64,000 nucleotides of DNA from Pseudomonadota bacterium (GCA_018241685.1 JAFEDJ010000011.1:62001-126000); one strand, 5' to 3'. Shown: positions 1 to 9,271, numbered from the stretch's first letter. The notes: generated by a model not told the origin, from the sequence alone. Numbers and translations are program-made.

Positions 1-801
1 CATACCAGTTTTGACGATCTGAGCTTGGTACTGGGTGAAATTGCACTGTTCCGTGGACTGTCTCCTGTCGTGGTGGGGGAGGTGGCACGCGCATCGCAGG
101 TGCTCAGCCTGCCCAAGGGACGGGTAGTTTATGCAGCTGGTGACCGGCCCCGCGGCATCTACCATGTGATGTCCGGGCACCTGAAGACGGCGGTGTCCTC
201 GCCGGACGGTAGTGAAAAGGTCATCGAGATCCTGTCGCCACGCCAGGCTTTCGGCGTTGCGGAACTGTTTGCAGATGCGGCCTGCGTGTCGACGGTGGAA
301 ACTGTTACGCCGGTAGTCCTGCTTGCGGTTGGGCGGGAAGGCATCTTCCGTGCGATGGAGCAGGAGCCCGAGGTCGCACGCCGCATGCTGAGTGCTATGG
401 CTGAGCGGCAGTCGTCCATCGAAAGGGATATCGCCGCGGACTGTTTCCAGAGCGGTACGGCGAAGGTCGTGGATTACCTTGCCCGACTGGCTGCGGAAAG
501 CGGTCATGGCGCCGGCCGGATCGAACTGGAACTGGAGATTCCGAAGCACGTGCTGGCTGCGCGGCTGGGCTTCACGCCGGAGACGCTGTCGCGCATCTTC
601 CGGGAGCTCTCGGACGCCGGAATGATCCACGTTCACGGCAAGCAGGTGACGCTGCTGGAGGCCTTTTCGCGTCAGCATCTGCCCTGTCCTGCGCCCCGCC
701 GAGGGGCGGCCGCGGCTTTGCGGCGAACGGGGCAACCGGCCGGGAACTGGTTCGAACGAGCGGCAGGCTCTGACGAGGGCAGAATGGTGGCCTGGGGTTG
801 A
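1..801 (+). CDS. Crp/Fnr-family transcriptional regulator (5' end outside window)
   Basis: The reading frame is open to the first base of the window, so the true start probably lies upstream; a TTG at 25 is the first possible start inside. The N-terminal two thirds form a cyclic-nucleotide-binding-type beta-barrel (IALFRGLSP onset, then YHVMSGHLK), followed by a dimerisation helix and a winged helix-turn-helix (LAARLGFTPETLSRIFREL), typical of Crp/Fnr regulators. There is no N-terminal Cys cluster in the visible part, so an oxygen-sensing Fe-S type is not supported; the effector is unknown. After the wing, about 50 residues rich in Ala, Arg and Gly extend past the usual end of the family. Family assignment is secure; target genes are unknown. 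Confidence 0.85.
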   Translation, partial: HTSFDDLSLVLGEIALFRGLSPVVVGEVARASQVLSLPKGRVVYAAGDRPRGIYHVMSGHLKTAVSSPDGSEKVIEILSPRQAFGVAELFADAACVSTVETVTPVVLLAVGREGIFRAMEQEPEVARRMLSAMAERQSSIERDIAADCFQSGTAKVVDYLARLAAESGHGAGRIELELEIPKHVLAARLGFTPETLSRIFRELSDAGMIHVHGKQVTLLEAFSRQHLPCPAPRRGAAAALRRTGQPAGNWFERAAGSDEGRMVAWG

Positions 802-893
802 TCGCATTGATTTGATGGACCGGGTGGGGGCGTGCTGTTCGGCCCAGCCCATGGAGTATCCTTGCCGCCTTGTCCATGTATGAGGTGAGTGGA

Positions 894-1766
894 ATGCTGG
901 TCGAGGATTCCGATTTCAACAGCCCGGTACCGGGACTCCCCCTCAGTCGCCAGGTCTTCGTCAACGATGTACTGGCGGCTGGTTATGCACAGGCCGTTCG
1001 CCCGCGCAGCGGGCATTGCGTGATCCAGACTTCGTCTGACGGCCTGGTGGCCGGCGATATCCACATCCGTGGTATCGACAAGACGGCGATGCGTGCCTAC
1101 TGGGTGCAGCCGGCAGGGAAGGGGCCGTTTCCGACGGTGCTGGTGGTGCAGGAAATCTTCGGCATCCACGAATACATCCGCGACACCTGTCGGCGCCTGG
1201 CCCGCCAGGGTTATCAGGCGATCGCGCCCAATCTGTTCCAGCGTTACGGCGACCCGATGGGCGTGCCGAACGTGCAGGAAATCATGTCCGACATCGTTGC
1301 CGAAGTGCCCGACGCCCAGGTCCTGAGTGACCTGGATGTGTGTGCGGAGTGGGCCGCCTCGAATGGTGGAGACCCGCAGCGCCTGGGCCTGACCGGCTTC
1401 TGCTGGGGAGGGCGGATCGCCTGGCTGTATGCCGCGCACAATCCGCAACTGAAGGCGGCTGTTGCCTGGTACGGCCGTCTGACTGGAAAATCCACGCCGA
1501 TGACACCGCGCCACCCCACGGATATCGTCCGTGGCCTGCATGCGCCGGTGCTGGGCTTGTATGGCGGCAAGGACGCCACCATTCCGCTCGAGGATGTGGA
1601 GACGATGCGCGAAGCGCTTGCAGCTGCCGGCAAGCAGGCCGACATCGTCGTCTATCCCGAGGGCGGCCACGCCTTCCACGCCGACTATCGTCAGAGCTTC
1701 AGGGCCGCGGATGCGGCGAACGGTTGGGGACGAATGCTGGAGTGGTTCCGCGCCAACGGCCTGTGA
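894..1766 (+). CDS. Dienelactone hydrolase family protein
   Basis: An alpha/beta hydrolase with the dienelactone-hydrolase nucleophile motif G-F-C-W-G-G (Cys about residue 170), an acid in YGGKDATIP (Asp about 227) and a histidine in EGGHAFHADY (about 259), a complete Cys-Asp-His triad. Family members hydrolyse dienelactones and other ester or lactone substrates, usually in the cytoplasm; the real substrate cannot be read from sequence. I chose ATG 894 because GAGGTG lies about 7 bases upstream; in-frame TTG 870 and ATG 876 lack a comparable site. The first 75 residues precede the catalytic domain. It converges on the HAD gene across a strong inverted repeat. Confidence 0.85.
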   Translation: MLVEDSDFNSPVPGLPLSRQVFVNDVLAAGYAQAVRPRSGHCVIQTSSDGLVAGDIHIRGIDKTAMRAYWVQPAGKGPFPTVLVVQEIFGIHEYIRDTCRRLARQGYQAIAPNLFQRYGDPMGVPNVQEIMSDIVAEVPDAQVLSDLDVCAEWAASNGGDPQRLGLTGFCWGGRIAWLYAAHNPQLKAAVAWYGRLTGKSTPMTPRHPTDIVRGLHAPVLGLYGGKDATIPLEDVETMREALAAAGKQADIVVYPEGGHAFHADYRQSFRAADAANGWGRMLEWFRANGL

Positions 1767-1782
1767 ACGTCGGCGCGGTTGC

Positions 1783-1809
1783 GGTGATCAGCCGCGCAGG
1801 CTGATCACC
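1783..1809. terminator. Inverted repeat between convergent genes, possible bidirectional terminator
   Basis: GGTGATCAGCC (1783-1793), loop gcgca, GGCTGATCACC (1799-1809): an 11-bp perfect stem, extendable by one pair. It overlaps the last codons of the reverse-strand HAD gene and follows the hydrolase stop by 16 bases. No T-run follows on either strand, so intrinsic termination is plausible but not certain. Confidence 0.4.
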
Positions 1810-2453
1810 GGCCAGCAGAGCGTGTCGGCATGCTTGCGTAGCGTGTCGTCCGGATCGACCGCCACCGGATCGGTGACCTTGCCGAGCAGCGGCAGGTCGT
1901 TGTGGGAGTCACTGTAGAACCAGCTGCGCTGGAAGCTGCCCCAGCACAGGCCGAGGCTTTCCAGCCAGGCCTCCACGCGTTCGATCTTGCCACCCTTGAA
2001 GGCCGGCGTGCCGCGCGGCTTGCCAGTGAAGGCGCCGTTCTCTTGGGCCGGAATGGTGGCGACCAGGTGCGGAATGCGGAAGGCGCGGGCGATAGGGCCG
2101 GTCACGAAGCTGTTGGTGGCGGTCACGATGGCGACGATGGCGCCGGCGTCCAGGTATTTGTTCACCAGCGCCACCGACTTGGCGGTCATCATCGGCCGGA
2201 TGCGCGCGTCCATGAACTCCCGGTGCCAGGCGTCCAGCTGCTCACGGCTGTGGCGGGCCAGGGGCTTCAGCTGGAAGTCGAGGAACTCGAAGATGTCCAG
2301 TGTGCCGGCCTTGTACTGGTCAAAGAACTCCTGGTTGCGGGCTTCATAGACTTCCTTGTCGAGTACGCCGCGGGAGATCAGGTATTGGGCCCACTCGAAG
2401 TCCGAGTCGCCGGCGAGCAGGGTGTTGTCCAGGTCGAAGAGTACGAGTTCCAT
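1788..2453 (-). CDS. HAD-superfamily hydrolase, subfamily IB (phosphoserine-phosphatase-like)
   Basis: This 221-residue protein carries HAD motif I as FDLDNTLLAGDSD at residues 6-18 (nucleophile Asp plus general-acid Asp), motif II in VTATNSF (Thr), and motif III/IV in FYSDSHNDLPLL, with the DSxxDxPLL signature of subfamily IB. It has a helical cap of about 70 residues. Relatives dephosphorylate phosphoserine, histidinol-phosphate or other small phosphomonoesters. It lies 24 bases after hda on the same strand, an arrangement common in betaproteobacteria, and is probably co-transcribed. The substrate is not determinable; the genuine serB is elsewhere in the window (23181-24011). Confidence 0.85.
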   Translation of the reverse strand: MELVLFDLDNTLLAGDSDFEWAQYLISRGVLDKEVYEARNQEFFDQYKAGTLDIFEFLDFQLKPLARHSREQLDAWHREFMDARIRPMMTAKSVALVNKYLDAGAIVAIVTATNSFVTGPIARAFRIPHLVATIPAQENGAFTGKPRGTPAFKGGKIERVEAWLESLGLCWGSFQRSWFYSDSHNDLPLLGKVTDPVAVDPDDTLRKHADTLCWPVISLRG

Positions 2454-2477
2454 CGGGGGCTCTGTTCAGGAAGATTC

Positions 2478-3158
2478 TTATAGGGTGCTGTCGCGCTGCA
2501 GGATTTCCCGCAGCAGGGGGAGGGTGATCGGGCGCTTGCGCTCCAGCGATGCGGCGTCGAGAGCGTCGAGGGTGCGCAGCAGGCTGGCCAGGTCGCGGCG
2601 GCCGTGGCGCAGCAGGTATTGCACGATTTCCGGTTCGAGGCGCAGGCCGCGGGTGGCGGCCTGAGCGTCGAGGATCGCATGGCGGTCTTCGTCGGTGAGG
2701 GCCTTGACCTCGAAGATCAGGCACTGGCCGATGCGCGTGCGCAGGTCTTCGCGCACATGCAGGTGCATTGGCGCCGCGCAGCCGCTGGTGATCAGCGTCA
2801 TGCGCAGGCCGCGGGAGGCGTTGAAGGCACGGAACAGGGCGATCTGCGCCTCGGGGCCAAGAGCTTCCACGTCATCGATGGCCAGCAGCAGGCCCGGCGC
2901 TTCCGGCAGGTAGTTGTCTACATCGCCGGCACGCAGGTAGCAGGCTGGTCGGCCGGCCTGGGCCGCCGCGCTGACGACATTGCGCAGCAGGTGGCTGCGC
3001 CCGCTGCCGGGGTCGCCCCACAGGAACAGGTGCTGGGGCACGTCCGATACGGGCACGGCCTCGTAGAGGGAGGCGAGCAGGTCGGCATTGGCCGCGGCGG
3101 CGTAGTTCTCCAGCAGCGGGGGGGTGTCGGAGTGCAGATCGAGAGTGAGTTGCTTCAC
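2478..3158 (-). CDS. hda: DnaA regulatory inactivator Hda
   Basis: A single AAA+ domain of 226 residues resembling DnaA domain III without its DNA-binding domain IV. The P-loop region reads WGDPGSGRSHLL, with Arg where true Walker A has Lys, as in Hda proteins; Walker B is LLAIDDVEAL. The N-terminus MKQLTLDL resembles the clamp-binding motif (QLxL) by which Hda docks on the DnaN sliding clamp. Hda with the loaded clamp stimulates ATP hydrolysis by DnaA after initiation and so prevents re-initiation. It is divergent from purM across about 225 bases, an arrangement seen widely in beta- and gammaproteobacteria. Confidence 0.92.
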   Translation of the reverse strand: MKQLTLDLHSDTPPLLENYAAAANADLLASLYEAVPVSDVPQHLFLWGDPGSGRSHLLRNVVSAAAQAGRPACYLRAGDVDNYLPEAPGLLLAIDDVEALGPEAQIALFRAFNASRGLRMTLITSGCAAPMHLHVREDLRTRIGQCLIFEVKALTDEDRHAILDAQAATRGLRLEPEIVQYLLRHGRRDLASLLRTLDALDAASLERKRPITLPLLREILQRDSTL

Positions 3159-3383
3159 AGGGCGCTCTCGCGGGAACGCACCTGAAAGGGGCGGTCGGGC
3201 GACATTTCGGCTAAAATTCGGGTTTATTTGCGTGCGCAGGGCGGGTGAAACCAGTCTTTAGCGCCGCAAGGCCTGTAATGTAGCCGGTCGCGGCGGGGCG
3301 CTCAACCCGAAGAGCGTATTCCCTCCTTGCTGGATGCCTGCCGGGCCGCCCCGCAATTTTCTTGAAAGAAGATCACAGAACCC

Positions 3384-4418
3384 ATGAGCTCCCTTACTTA
3401 TCGCGATGCCGGTGTGGATATCGATGCCGGCGATGCCCTGGTCGACCGTATCAAGCCCTTTGCCAAGCGCACCATGCGCCCGGAGGTGCTGGGCGGTATC
3501 GGCGGTTTCGGCGCCCTGTTCGAGATCTCCAAGAAGTTCAAGGAACCGGTGCTGGTGTCGGGCACCGACGGCGTCGGCACCAAGCTCAAGCTGGCTTTCC
3601 AGCTCAACAAGCACGACACCGTCGGCCAGGATCTGGTCGCGATGAGCGTCAATGACATCCTCGTGCAGGGGGCCGAGCCGCTGTTCTTCCTCGACTATTT
3701 CGCCTGCGGCAAGCTGGATGTGGACACCGCCGCCACCGTCGTCGAGGGTATCGCCCGCGGCTGCGAGCTGTCCGGCTGCGCGCTGATCGGCGGCGAGACC
3801 GCCGAGATGCCGAGCATGTACCCGGACGGCGAGTACGACCTGGCCGGTTTCGCGGTTGGCGCCGTGGACAAGTCCAAGATCATCGACGGCTCCACGATCC
3901 GTCCGGGCGACGTGGTGCTGGGCCTCGCCTCCAGCGGCGCCCACTCCAATGGCTACTCCCTGATCCGCAAGATCATCGAGGTCAGCAAGCCCGATCTGGA
4001 AGCCGATTTCCATGGCCGTACGCTGAAGGACGTGATCATGGAGCCGACCCGGCTCTACGTGAAGTCCCTGCTGGCGCTGATGGAAAAGCGTGATGGCCTG
4101 GTCAAGGGCCTGGCCCACATCACCGGCGGCGGCCTGCTCGACAACGTGCCCCGCGTGCTGGCCGAAAACCTGACCGCCGTCCTCAAGAAGGACGCCTGGA
4201 CCCTGCCGCCGCTGTTCCAGTGGCTGCAGCAGGCTGGCAACGTGGACGCCCAGGAGATGTACCGCGTGTTCAACTGCGGCATCGGCATGGTCGTCATCGT
4301 CGCTCAGGAAGATGCTGCTGCGGCCGCCGAGCAGCTGCGTGCCACCGGCGAAACGGTCTACGAGCTGGGTACCATCGAAGCGCGTGTCGAAGGCCAGGCC
4401 CAGACCGTGGTGGTCTGA
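3384..4418 (+). CDS. purM: Phosphoribosylformylglycinamidine cyclo-ligase
   Basis: PurM (AIR synthetase) closes the imidazole ring in step 5 of purine biosynthesis, converting FGAM and ATP to AIR in the cytoplasm. The 344-residue length is normal. Visible signatures are [13 protein letters not shown] (ATP/phosphate-binding loop, about residues 57-69), [28 protein letters not shown] and the C-terminal [13 protein letters not shown]. The start is ATG 3384 ([16 protein letters not shown]). It is transcribed alone and is followed by a clear hairpin terminator. Purine genes in many betaproteobacteria are dispersed like this. Confidence 0.96.
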   Translation: MSSLTYRDAGVDIDAGDALVDRIKPFAKRTMRPEVLGGIGGFGALFEISKKFKEPVLVSGTDGVGTKLKLAFQLNKHDTVGQDLVAMSVNDILVQGAEPLFFLDYFACGKLDVDTAATVVEGIARGCELSGCALIGGETAEMPSMYPDGEYDLAGFAVGAVDKSKIIDGSTIRPGDVVLGLASSGAHSNGYSLIRKIIEVSKPDLEADFHGRTLKDVIMEPTRLYVKSLLALMEKRDGLVKGLAHITGGGLLDNVPRVLAENLTAVLKKDAWTLPPLFQWLQQAGNVDAQEMYRVFNCGIGMVVIVAQEDAAAAAEQLRATGETVYELGTIEARVEGQAQTVVV

Positions 4419-4456
4419 TCCTGCGGGGGCGTGGCCCCCGGAATATGCGTTCGATC

Positions 4457-4482
4457 AAAGCGGGCCCTTGTGGCCCGCTTTA
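4457..4482 (+). terminator. Rho-independent terminator of purM
   Basis: AAAGCGGGCC (4457-4466), loop cttgt, GGCCCGCTTT (4472-4481), a 10-bp perfect GC-rich stem ending in a short T-run (continuing TACATTT), 38 bases after the purM stop. A smaller GC hairpin (cgggggcgtggcccccg, about 4424-4440) precedes it. Confidence 0.75.
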
Positions 4483-4567
4483 CATTTGCGGGGTGGAATC
4501 CACTCTCGGTGCGCCGCCTTAACGCAGCTTTACGGCGGGCTAACCGCGGCTTACCCGCAGAAAGGCA

Positions 4568-6058
4568 ATGATCGGCCGGTCGCTGCGCAGCGTGTGCAGC
4601 CCTTCCGCTCTCCTTATGTCGATCGAACCCCTGCGCCGCGTGCCGGCGCTGCTGGCCTGCCTGCTGGCCGCCTGTGCCAGCGTCGGCCCGGACTACCGGG
4701 CCCCCCGGCCCGATGTGCCGGCCGCTTGGCAGTCTGTACCCGTGGAGGGTACGCGGCAGGCCGACCCGCAAGCCCTGGCCCGCTGGTGGATCCAGCTGGC
4801 CGATCCGCAACTGAGTGCCTTGATGGACGAGGCGCTGCAGGCCAATCCGGACCTGAAGAGTGCCCGCGCCGCGCTGCGTGCTGCCCGGGCCAGCCGCGAC
4901 CTGGCCTCGGCCAAGCGCTTTCCGACCCTCAATGCATCAGCCGGCGTAAGCCGCAGCACCGCCCTCGGTGCTGCCCGCACGCTTTATGAAGCTGGCTTCG
5001 ACGCCGCCTGGGAGCCCGACGTCTTCGGTGGCACCCGCCGGGCGCTGGAGGCCGCCGAGGCAGACCTGGACGCGGGCCTGGCCGACCTGCACGCCACGCA
5101 GGTGAGCCTGACCGCCGAAGTGGCCCTCAACTATGTCGAACTGCGTGCCTTCCAGGCGCGCCTGGCGATCGCCCGCGACAACCTGGCCAGCCAGTCGGAA
5201 ACCCTGCAGATCACCGACTGGCGCGCCCAGGCCGGACTGGTCGGCAGCCTCGATGTGGAACAGGCGCGCAGCAACCGGGAAACCACCCGGGCAGCGATCC
5301 CGACCCTCGACACCGGCCGCGCCGAGGCCGAGCACCGCCTGGCGCTGCTCACCGGGCACACACCGGGCAGCCTGCATGAACGGCTGGTCGTAGCGGAGGG
5401 CGCCCGCAGCGGACTGCTGCCGCAACTGCCGGAAGCCACCGGGCTGCTGATCCCTGCGGATGTGCTGCGCCAACGCCCCGATGTGCGCGCCGCCGAGCGA
5501 CGCCTGGCGGCCGAGACGGCCCGCGTCGGGCAGGCGGAGGCGGCGCTGTATCCGTCCTTCAGCCTGTCCGGTTCCATCGGCCTGCAAGCCCTCGGCCTGT
5601 CCACCTTCAGTGGCGGCGGACAGGTCGCCCGCTCGCTGGCGGCGGTGGTCAGCGGGCCGCTGTTCGATGCCGGCCGCCTGCGCGCCCAGGTCGAGGTGCA
5701 GGACGCGGTGCGCGAACAGCAGCTGGCGGCCTACGAGAAAACCGTGCTGACCGCACTGGAGGACGTGCAGAACGCCCTCGTCGCGCTGGCCAACAGCCGC
5801 CAGCGGCGCGAGGCCCTGGCCAGCGCTGCCGAGGCGGCCCGCAACGCGGCGCTGCTGGCGCGCCACCAGTACGCCTCCGGCCTGATCGACTTCCAGACCG
5901 TGCTGACGACCGAGCGCAGCCTGCTCAGCATTGAAGACAGCCTGGCCTCGGCGGAGGCCGAGCGCGTGACGGCGCTGATCCAGCTCTACAAGGCCCTCGG
6001 TGGCGGCTGGTCCGCCGACCGCAGCGAGGCCGTTCCCCAATCCGGAAAAGACGCATGA
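4568..6058 (+). CDS. RND/MacAB-type efflux outer-membrane lipoprotein (NodT/TolC family)
   Basis: An outer-membrane factor that forms the exit duct of a tripartite pump. An N-terminal signal ends in the lipobox LLAAC (Cys at residue 36 from ATG 4568, or 20 from the alternative ATG 4616), followed by VGPDYRAP, the hallmark of NodT-type outer-membrane lipoproteins. Two outer_membrane_efflux repeats follow, with RQRPDVRAAERRLAAETARVG in the second half and long coiled-coil helices. It is the first gene of a four-gene operon; its stop overlaps the adaptor start by 4 bases. Both starts are possible; the shorter one gives a more typical signal length. Confidence 0.9.
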   Translation: MIGRSLRSVCSPSALLMSIEPLRRVPALLACLLAACASVGPDYRAPRPDVPAAWQSVPVEGTRQADPQALARWWIQLADPQLSALMDEALQANPDLKSARAALRAARASRDLASAKRFPTLNASAGVSRSTALGAARTLYEAGFDAAWEPDVFGGTRRALEAAEADLDAGLADLHATQVSLTAEVALNYVELRAFQARLAIARDNLASQSETLQITDWRAQAGLVGSLDVEQARSNRETTRAAIPTLDTGRAEAEHRLALLTGHTPGSLHERLVVAEGARSGLLPQLPEATGLLIPADVLRQRPDVRAAERRLAAETARVGQAEAALYPSFSLSGSIGLQALGLSTFSGGGQVARSLAAVVSGPLFDAGRLRAQVEVQDAVREQQLAAYEKTVLTALEDVQNALVALANSRQRREALASAAEAARNAALLARHQYASGLIDFQTVLTTERSLLSIEDSLASAEAERVTALIQLYKALGGGWSADRSEAVPQSGKDA

Positions 6059-7350
6059 ACAAGCCTGAATCCCCGTCCGCGGACGCGCTCCGCGAACTCG
6101 TCCTCAGCAGCGGCCAGGGCCGTTTCGGCGGACGCCGTCGCCTGCTGATCGGGGGCGCCGCAGCTGTGCTGGTGCTGGCCGCCGGTATTGTCCTGTTCGG
6201 CAGTGGTGGCGACGAAGGGCCGCACTACCGCACCCAGCCGGTTCGCAAGGGCGAGCTGGTCATCAACGTGTCGGCCACCGGCAACCTGCAGCCGACCAAC
6301 TCGGTGGACGTGGGCAGCGAACTGTCCGGCATCATCGAGTCGGTACTGGTGGACGTGAACGACCACGTGAAGAAGGGGCAGGTGATCGCTCGCCTCGATA
6401 CTTCCAAGCTCAAGGATCAGGTGAGGCAGTCGAAGGCCGACCTGGCTGCGGCCGAGGCCAAGGTGCGCCAGGCCGAGGCGACGGTGGCAGAGACTGCGGC
6501 CAGCCTGGCCCGTCTGCGCGAGGTGGCGCGTCTGTCCGGTGGCAAGGTGCCGTCGAAGGCCGAGCTGGACAGCGGCGAGGCTGCCGCGCTGCGCGCTGTG
6601 GCCGACCAGAAGGCCGCCGAAGCCGCGGTCGCGTCGGCCAAGGCGCTGCTCAGCACCTACGAGATCAGCCTGTCCAAGGCGACGATCCTGTCGCCCATCG
6701 ACGGCATCGTGCTGACCCGTAAGGTGGCTCCGGGCCAGACCGTGGCAGCGGCGATGACCGCGCCGGTGCTGTACACGTTGGCCGAGGACCTGCGCCGAAT
6801 GGAGCTGCAGGTGGATGTGGATGAGGCCGACGTGGGCAAGGTGAAGGAGGGGCAGGAGGCGCGTTTCCACGTGGATGCCTGGCCGGGGCGCAACTTCCCG
6901 GCGACCGTCACGCGGGTTGGCTGGGGCTCCCAGACCAAGGACCAGGTGGTGTCCTACCTGACCATCCTCTCCGTCAAGAACGACGAGCTGATGTTGCGCC
7001 CGGGCATGACCGCCACTGCCGAGATCACCACCGCCCGCCGCCAGGATGTGCTGCTGGTGCCCAATACGGCGCTCCGCTTCTCGCCGCCGGTGCAGCAGGA
7101 GGCCCAGAAGCGCAGCCTGCTCGCCAGCCTGATGCCGCGTCCGCCGGCTCCGCCGCCCAAGGCCGCGTCGGACGCCGCCAAGGACGGCACGCAGACCCTG
7201 TGGCTGCTGAAGGACGGCCAGCTGGTCGCCGTCAAAGTGAGCGTACTGGGCACCAACGGCCAGGTGTCGGAGGTCCGTCCGGTGGATGGGGATGCGGCGC
7301 TGCCGCCCGGCGCCGAGGTGATCACCGAGGCGTTGGCGGCCAAGAAATGA
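6055..7350 (+). CDS. MacA-like periplasmic adaptor (membrane fusion protein)
   Basis: A 431-residue HlyD/MacA-type adaptor linking the inner-membrane ABC transporter to the outer-membrane duct. It has one N-terminal membrane anchor at about residues 24-44 (RRLLIGGAAAVLVLAAGIVLF), a biotinyl-lipoyl-like domain split by a coiled-coil hairpin of about 90 residues rich in Ala, Lys and Glu, then beta-barrel and membrane-proximal domains. VGSELSGIIESVLVDVNDHVKKG is the lipoyl half-motif typical of MacA (SG.i..v.v..g..VkkGq). A proline-rich insert (PRPPAPPPK) lies near residue 363. Start and stop each overlap neighbours by 4 bases, implying translational coupling. Confidence 0.9.
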   Translation: MNKPESPSADALRELVLSSGQGRFGGRRRLLIGGAAAVLVLAAGIVLFGSGGDEGPHYRTQPVRKGELVINVSATGNLQPTNSVDVGSELSGIIESVLVDVNDHVKKGQVIARLDTSKLKDQVRQSKADLAAAEAKVRQAEATVAETAASLARLREVARLSGGKVPSKAELDSGEAAALRAVADQKAAEAAVASAKALLSTYEISLSKATILSPIDGIVLTRKVAPGQTVAAAMTAPVLYTLAEDLRRMELQVDVDEADVGKVKEGQEARFHVDAWPGRNFPATVTRVGWGSQTKDQVVSYLTILSVKNDELMLRPGMTATAEITTARRQDVLLVPNTALRFSPPVQQEAQKRSLLASLMPRPPAPPPKAASDAAKDGTQTLWLLKDGQLVAVKVSVLGTNGQVSEVRPVDGDAALPPGAEVITEALAAKK

Positions 7351-8066
7351 GCGAGGCGCTGATCGTGCTGTCCGGCGTTACCCGCAGCTTCGGTAGCGGG
7401 GCGGCGGCCTTCCAGGCCCTGCGCGGCGTGGACCTGACCATCGAGGAGGGTGATTTCGTCGCCATCATGGGCCCCAGCGGCTCGGGGAAGTCCTCGCTGA
7501 TGAACATCCTCGGCTGCCTCGACACGCCCAGCGGCGGTAGCTACCGCTTCCGCGGCCTGGCGGTGGAAAGTCTGAGCCGCGACCAGCGGGCCATGTTGCG
7601 CCGCCATGCGCTGGGTTTCGTCTTCCAGGGCTTCAACTTGCTGGCGCGCACCTCGGCCCAGGAGAACGTGGAGTTGCCGCTGCTCTATCGCGGCGAGCCG
7701 GCGGCCCGGCGCCACGAACTGGCACGCGCCGCCTTGGCGTCCGTCGGCCTGTCGGGCTGGGAGCATCACACGCCGGCCGAGCTGTCCGGCGGCCAGCAGC
7801 AGCGCGTGGCGATCGCCCGCGCGCTGGTCACCGGGCCATCCCTGCTGCTCGCCGACGAGCCCACCGGCAACCTCGACACCGAGCGCAGTCGGGAGATCAT
7901 GGACCTGCTCGCCGGCCTCAACCGGGAGCAGGGCATCACTGTGCTGATGGTCACCCACGAGCCGGACATGGCCGACTACGCCCACCGCATCGTGAGGCTT
8001 GTCGATGGGCGCATCGCCAGCGACATGCGCAAAGCGGCGGCGCCCGCAGAGGAGGGCGCGCGATGA
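7347..8066 (+). CDS. MacB-like ABC transporter ATP-binding protein
   Basis: An ABC ATPase of 239 residues with Walker A GPSGSGKSS, Q-loop in FVFQGFNLLART, signature LSGGQQQRVAIARAL, Walker B LLLADEPTGNLD and the H-loop in TVLMVTHEPD. It belongs to the LolD/MacB/FtsE group that powers mechanotransmission rather than substrate passage through the membrane. The start is ATG 7347, inside the adaptor's stop codon (ATGA); more upstream in-frame codons would run through the adaptor gene. In E. coli MacB the ATPase and permease are one polypeptide; here they are separate genes. Confidence 0.93.
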   Translation: MSEALIVLSGVTRSFGSGAAAFQALRGVDLTIEEGDFVAIMGPSGSGKSSLMNILGCLDTPSGGSYRFRGLAVESLSRDQRAMLRRHALGFVFQGFNLLARTSAQENVELPLLYRGEPAARRHELARAALASVGLSGWEHHTPAELSGGQQQRVAIARALVTGPSLLLADEPTGNLDTERSREIMDLLAGLNREQGITVLMVTHEPDMADYAHRIVRLVDGRIASDMRKAAAPAEEGAR

Positions 8067-9271
8067 TCTGGAATGCGCTGCTGCTCGCCCTGCGGGAGAT
8101 CCGCCGTAACCTGATGCGTTCCTTCCTGACCATCCTCGGCATCGTCATCGGCGTGTCGGCGGTGATCACCATGGTCACCCTCGGCAACGGGGCGACCCAG
8201 GCAGTGTCGGACCAGATCGCCAGCCTCGGCAGCAACCTGCTGATCATCCGCCCGGGCCAGCACCTCGGCCCGGGGCGGGATTCGGCCGGTGCAGCCCAGT
8301 TCAAGGTGGCCGACGCGGAGGCCCTGCGCAACCAGGTCAGCGGGCTGGCGGCGGTGGTGCCGGTGAGCAGCAAGAGCGTCACCCTGGTGGCGATGTCGCG
8401 CAACTGGTCGTCCGGCGTCACCGGCACCAGCCGCGACTGGTTCGCCACCGGCAAGTGGCAGATCGCGGGTGGGCGGATCTTCAACGAGGCGGAAGAACGG
8501 GCTGGTGCTGCAGTGTGCGTGATCGGCGACACCATCCGGCGCGAGCTGTTCGGCGGGCAGGATCCGGTCGGCCAGCAGATCCGCGTCAAACAGTTCTCCT
8601 GCGAGGTGATCGGCCTGCTGGCATCCAAGGGCCAGTCCACGATGGGCAACGACCAGGATGATCTGGTGGTGATGCCGCTGCGCACCGTGCAGCGCCGCCT
8701 CACCGGCTCTGTGGACGTGGCGACGCTGATGGTGTCGGTGCGCGACGATGCGTCCATGGACACCGCCAAGGACCAGGTGACCTGGCTGATGCGCGAGCGC
8801 CGCCATATCGGCCCTGGCGACAACGACGACTTTGCGGTGATGGACACCCGCCAGATCGCCGAGACCCTGTCCGGCACCACCAAGGTGATGACCGGCCTGC
8901 TCGGTGCGGTGGCAGCGGTGAGCCTGCTGGTGGGCGGCATCGGCATCATGAACATCATGCTGGTGTCGGTCACCGAGCGGACCCGCGAGATCGGCATCCG
9001 TCTGGCCATCGGCGCGCTGGAGCGGGAGGTGCTGCTGCAGTTCCTCATCGAGGCGGTAGCGCTGGCTTCCCTCGGCGGCATCGTCGGCATCGTGCTGGCC
9101 ACGCTGGCGTCCATTGGCGGCGCTGCGCTGATGCACGTGCCCTACCTGTTCAATCCGGCAATCAATCTCCTGTCCTTCGGCTTTTCGGCGGCCATCGGCG
9201 TGCTGTTCGGCTATGTGCCGGCGCGTCGGGCGGCGCGCCTCGACCCCATCGAAGCCCTGCGCCACGAGTAG
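8063..9271 (+). CDS. MacB-like ABC transporter permease
   Basis: A 402-residue permease with the MacB/FtsX topology: one N-terminal membrane segment (about residues 20-42, containing RSFLTILGIVIGVSAVI), a large periplasmic MacB_PCD domain (about 45-270), and three C-terminal segments beginning at TGLLGAVAAVSLLVGGIGIMN. The conserved VTERTREIGIRLAIGA follows the second segment. Together with the three upstream genes it makes a complete MacAB-TolC-type exporter, whose family exports macrolides, siderophores, lipopeptides or toxins; nothing here fixes the substrate. Confidence 0.92.
   Translation: MIWNALLLALREIRRNLMRSFLTILGIVIGVSAVITMVTLGNGATQAVSDQIASLGSNLLIIRPGQHLGPGRDSAGAAQFKVADAEALRNQVSGLAAVVPVSSKSVTLVAMSRNWSSGVTGTSRDWFATGKWQIAGGRIFNEAEERAGAAVCVIGDTIRRELFGGQDPVGQQIRVKQFSCEVIGLLASKGQSTMGNDQDDLVVMPLRTVQRRLTGSVDVATLMVSVRDDASMDTAKDQVTWLMRERRHIGPGDNDDFAVMDTRQIAETLSGTTKVMTGLLGAVAAVSLLVGGIGIMNIMLVSVTERTREIGIRLAIGALEREVLLQFLIEAVALASLGGIVGIVLATLASIGGAALMHVPYLFNPAINLLSFGFSAAIGVLFGYVPARRAARLDPIEALRHE

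Noticed and set aside
799..817. FNR/ANR-type box TTGATcgcaTTGAT before the dienelactone hydrolase
   Set aside because: The second half is a direct repeat, not the inverted ATCAA needed for an FNR dimer site.
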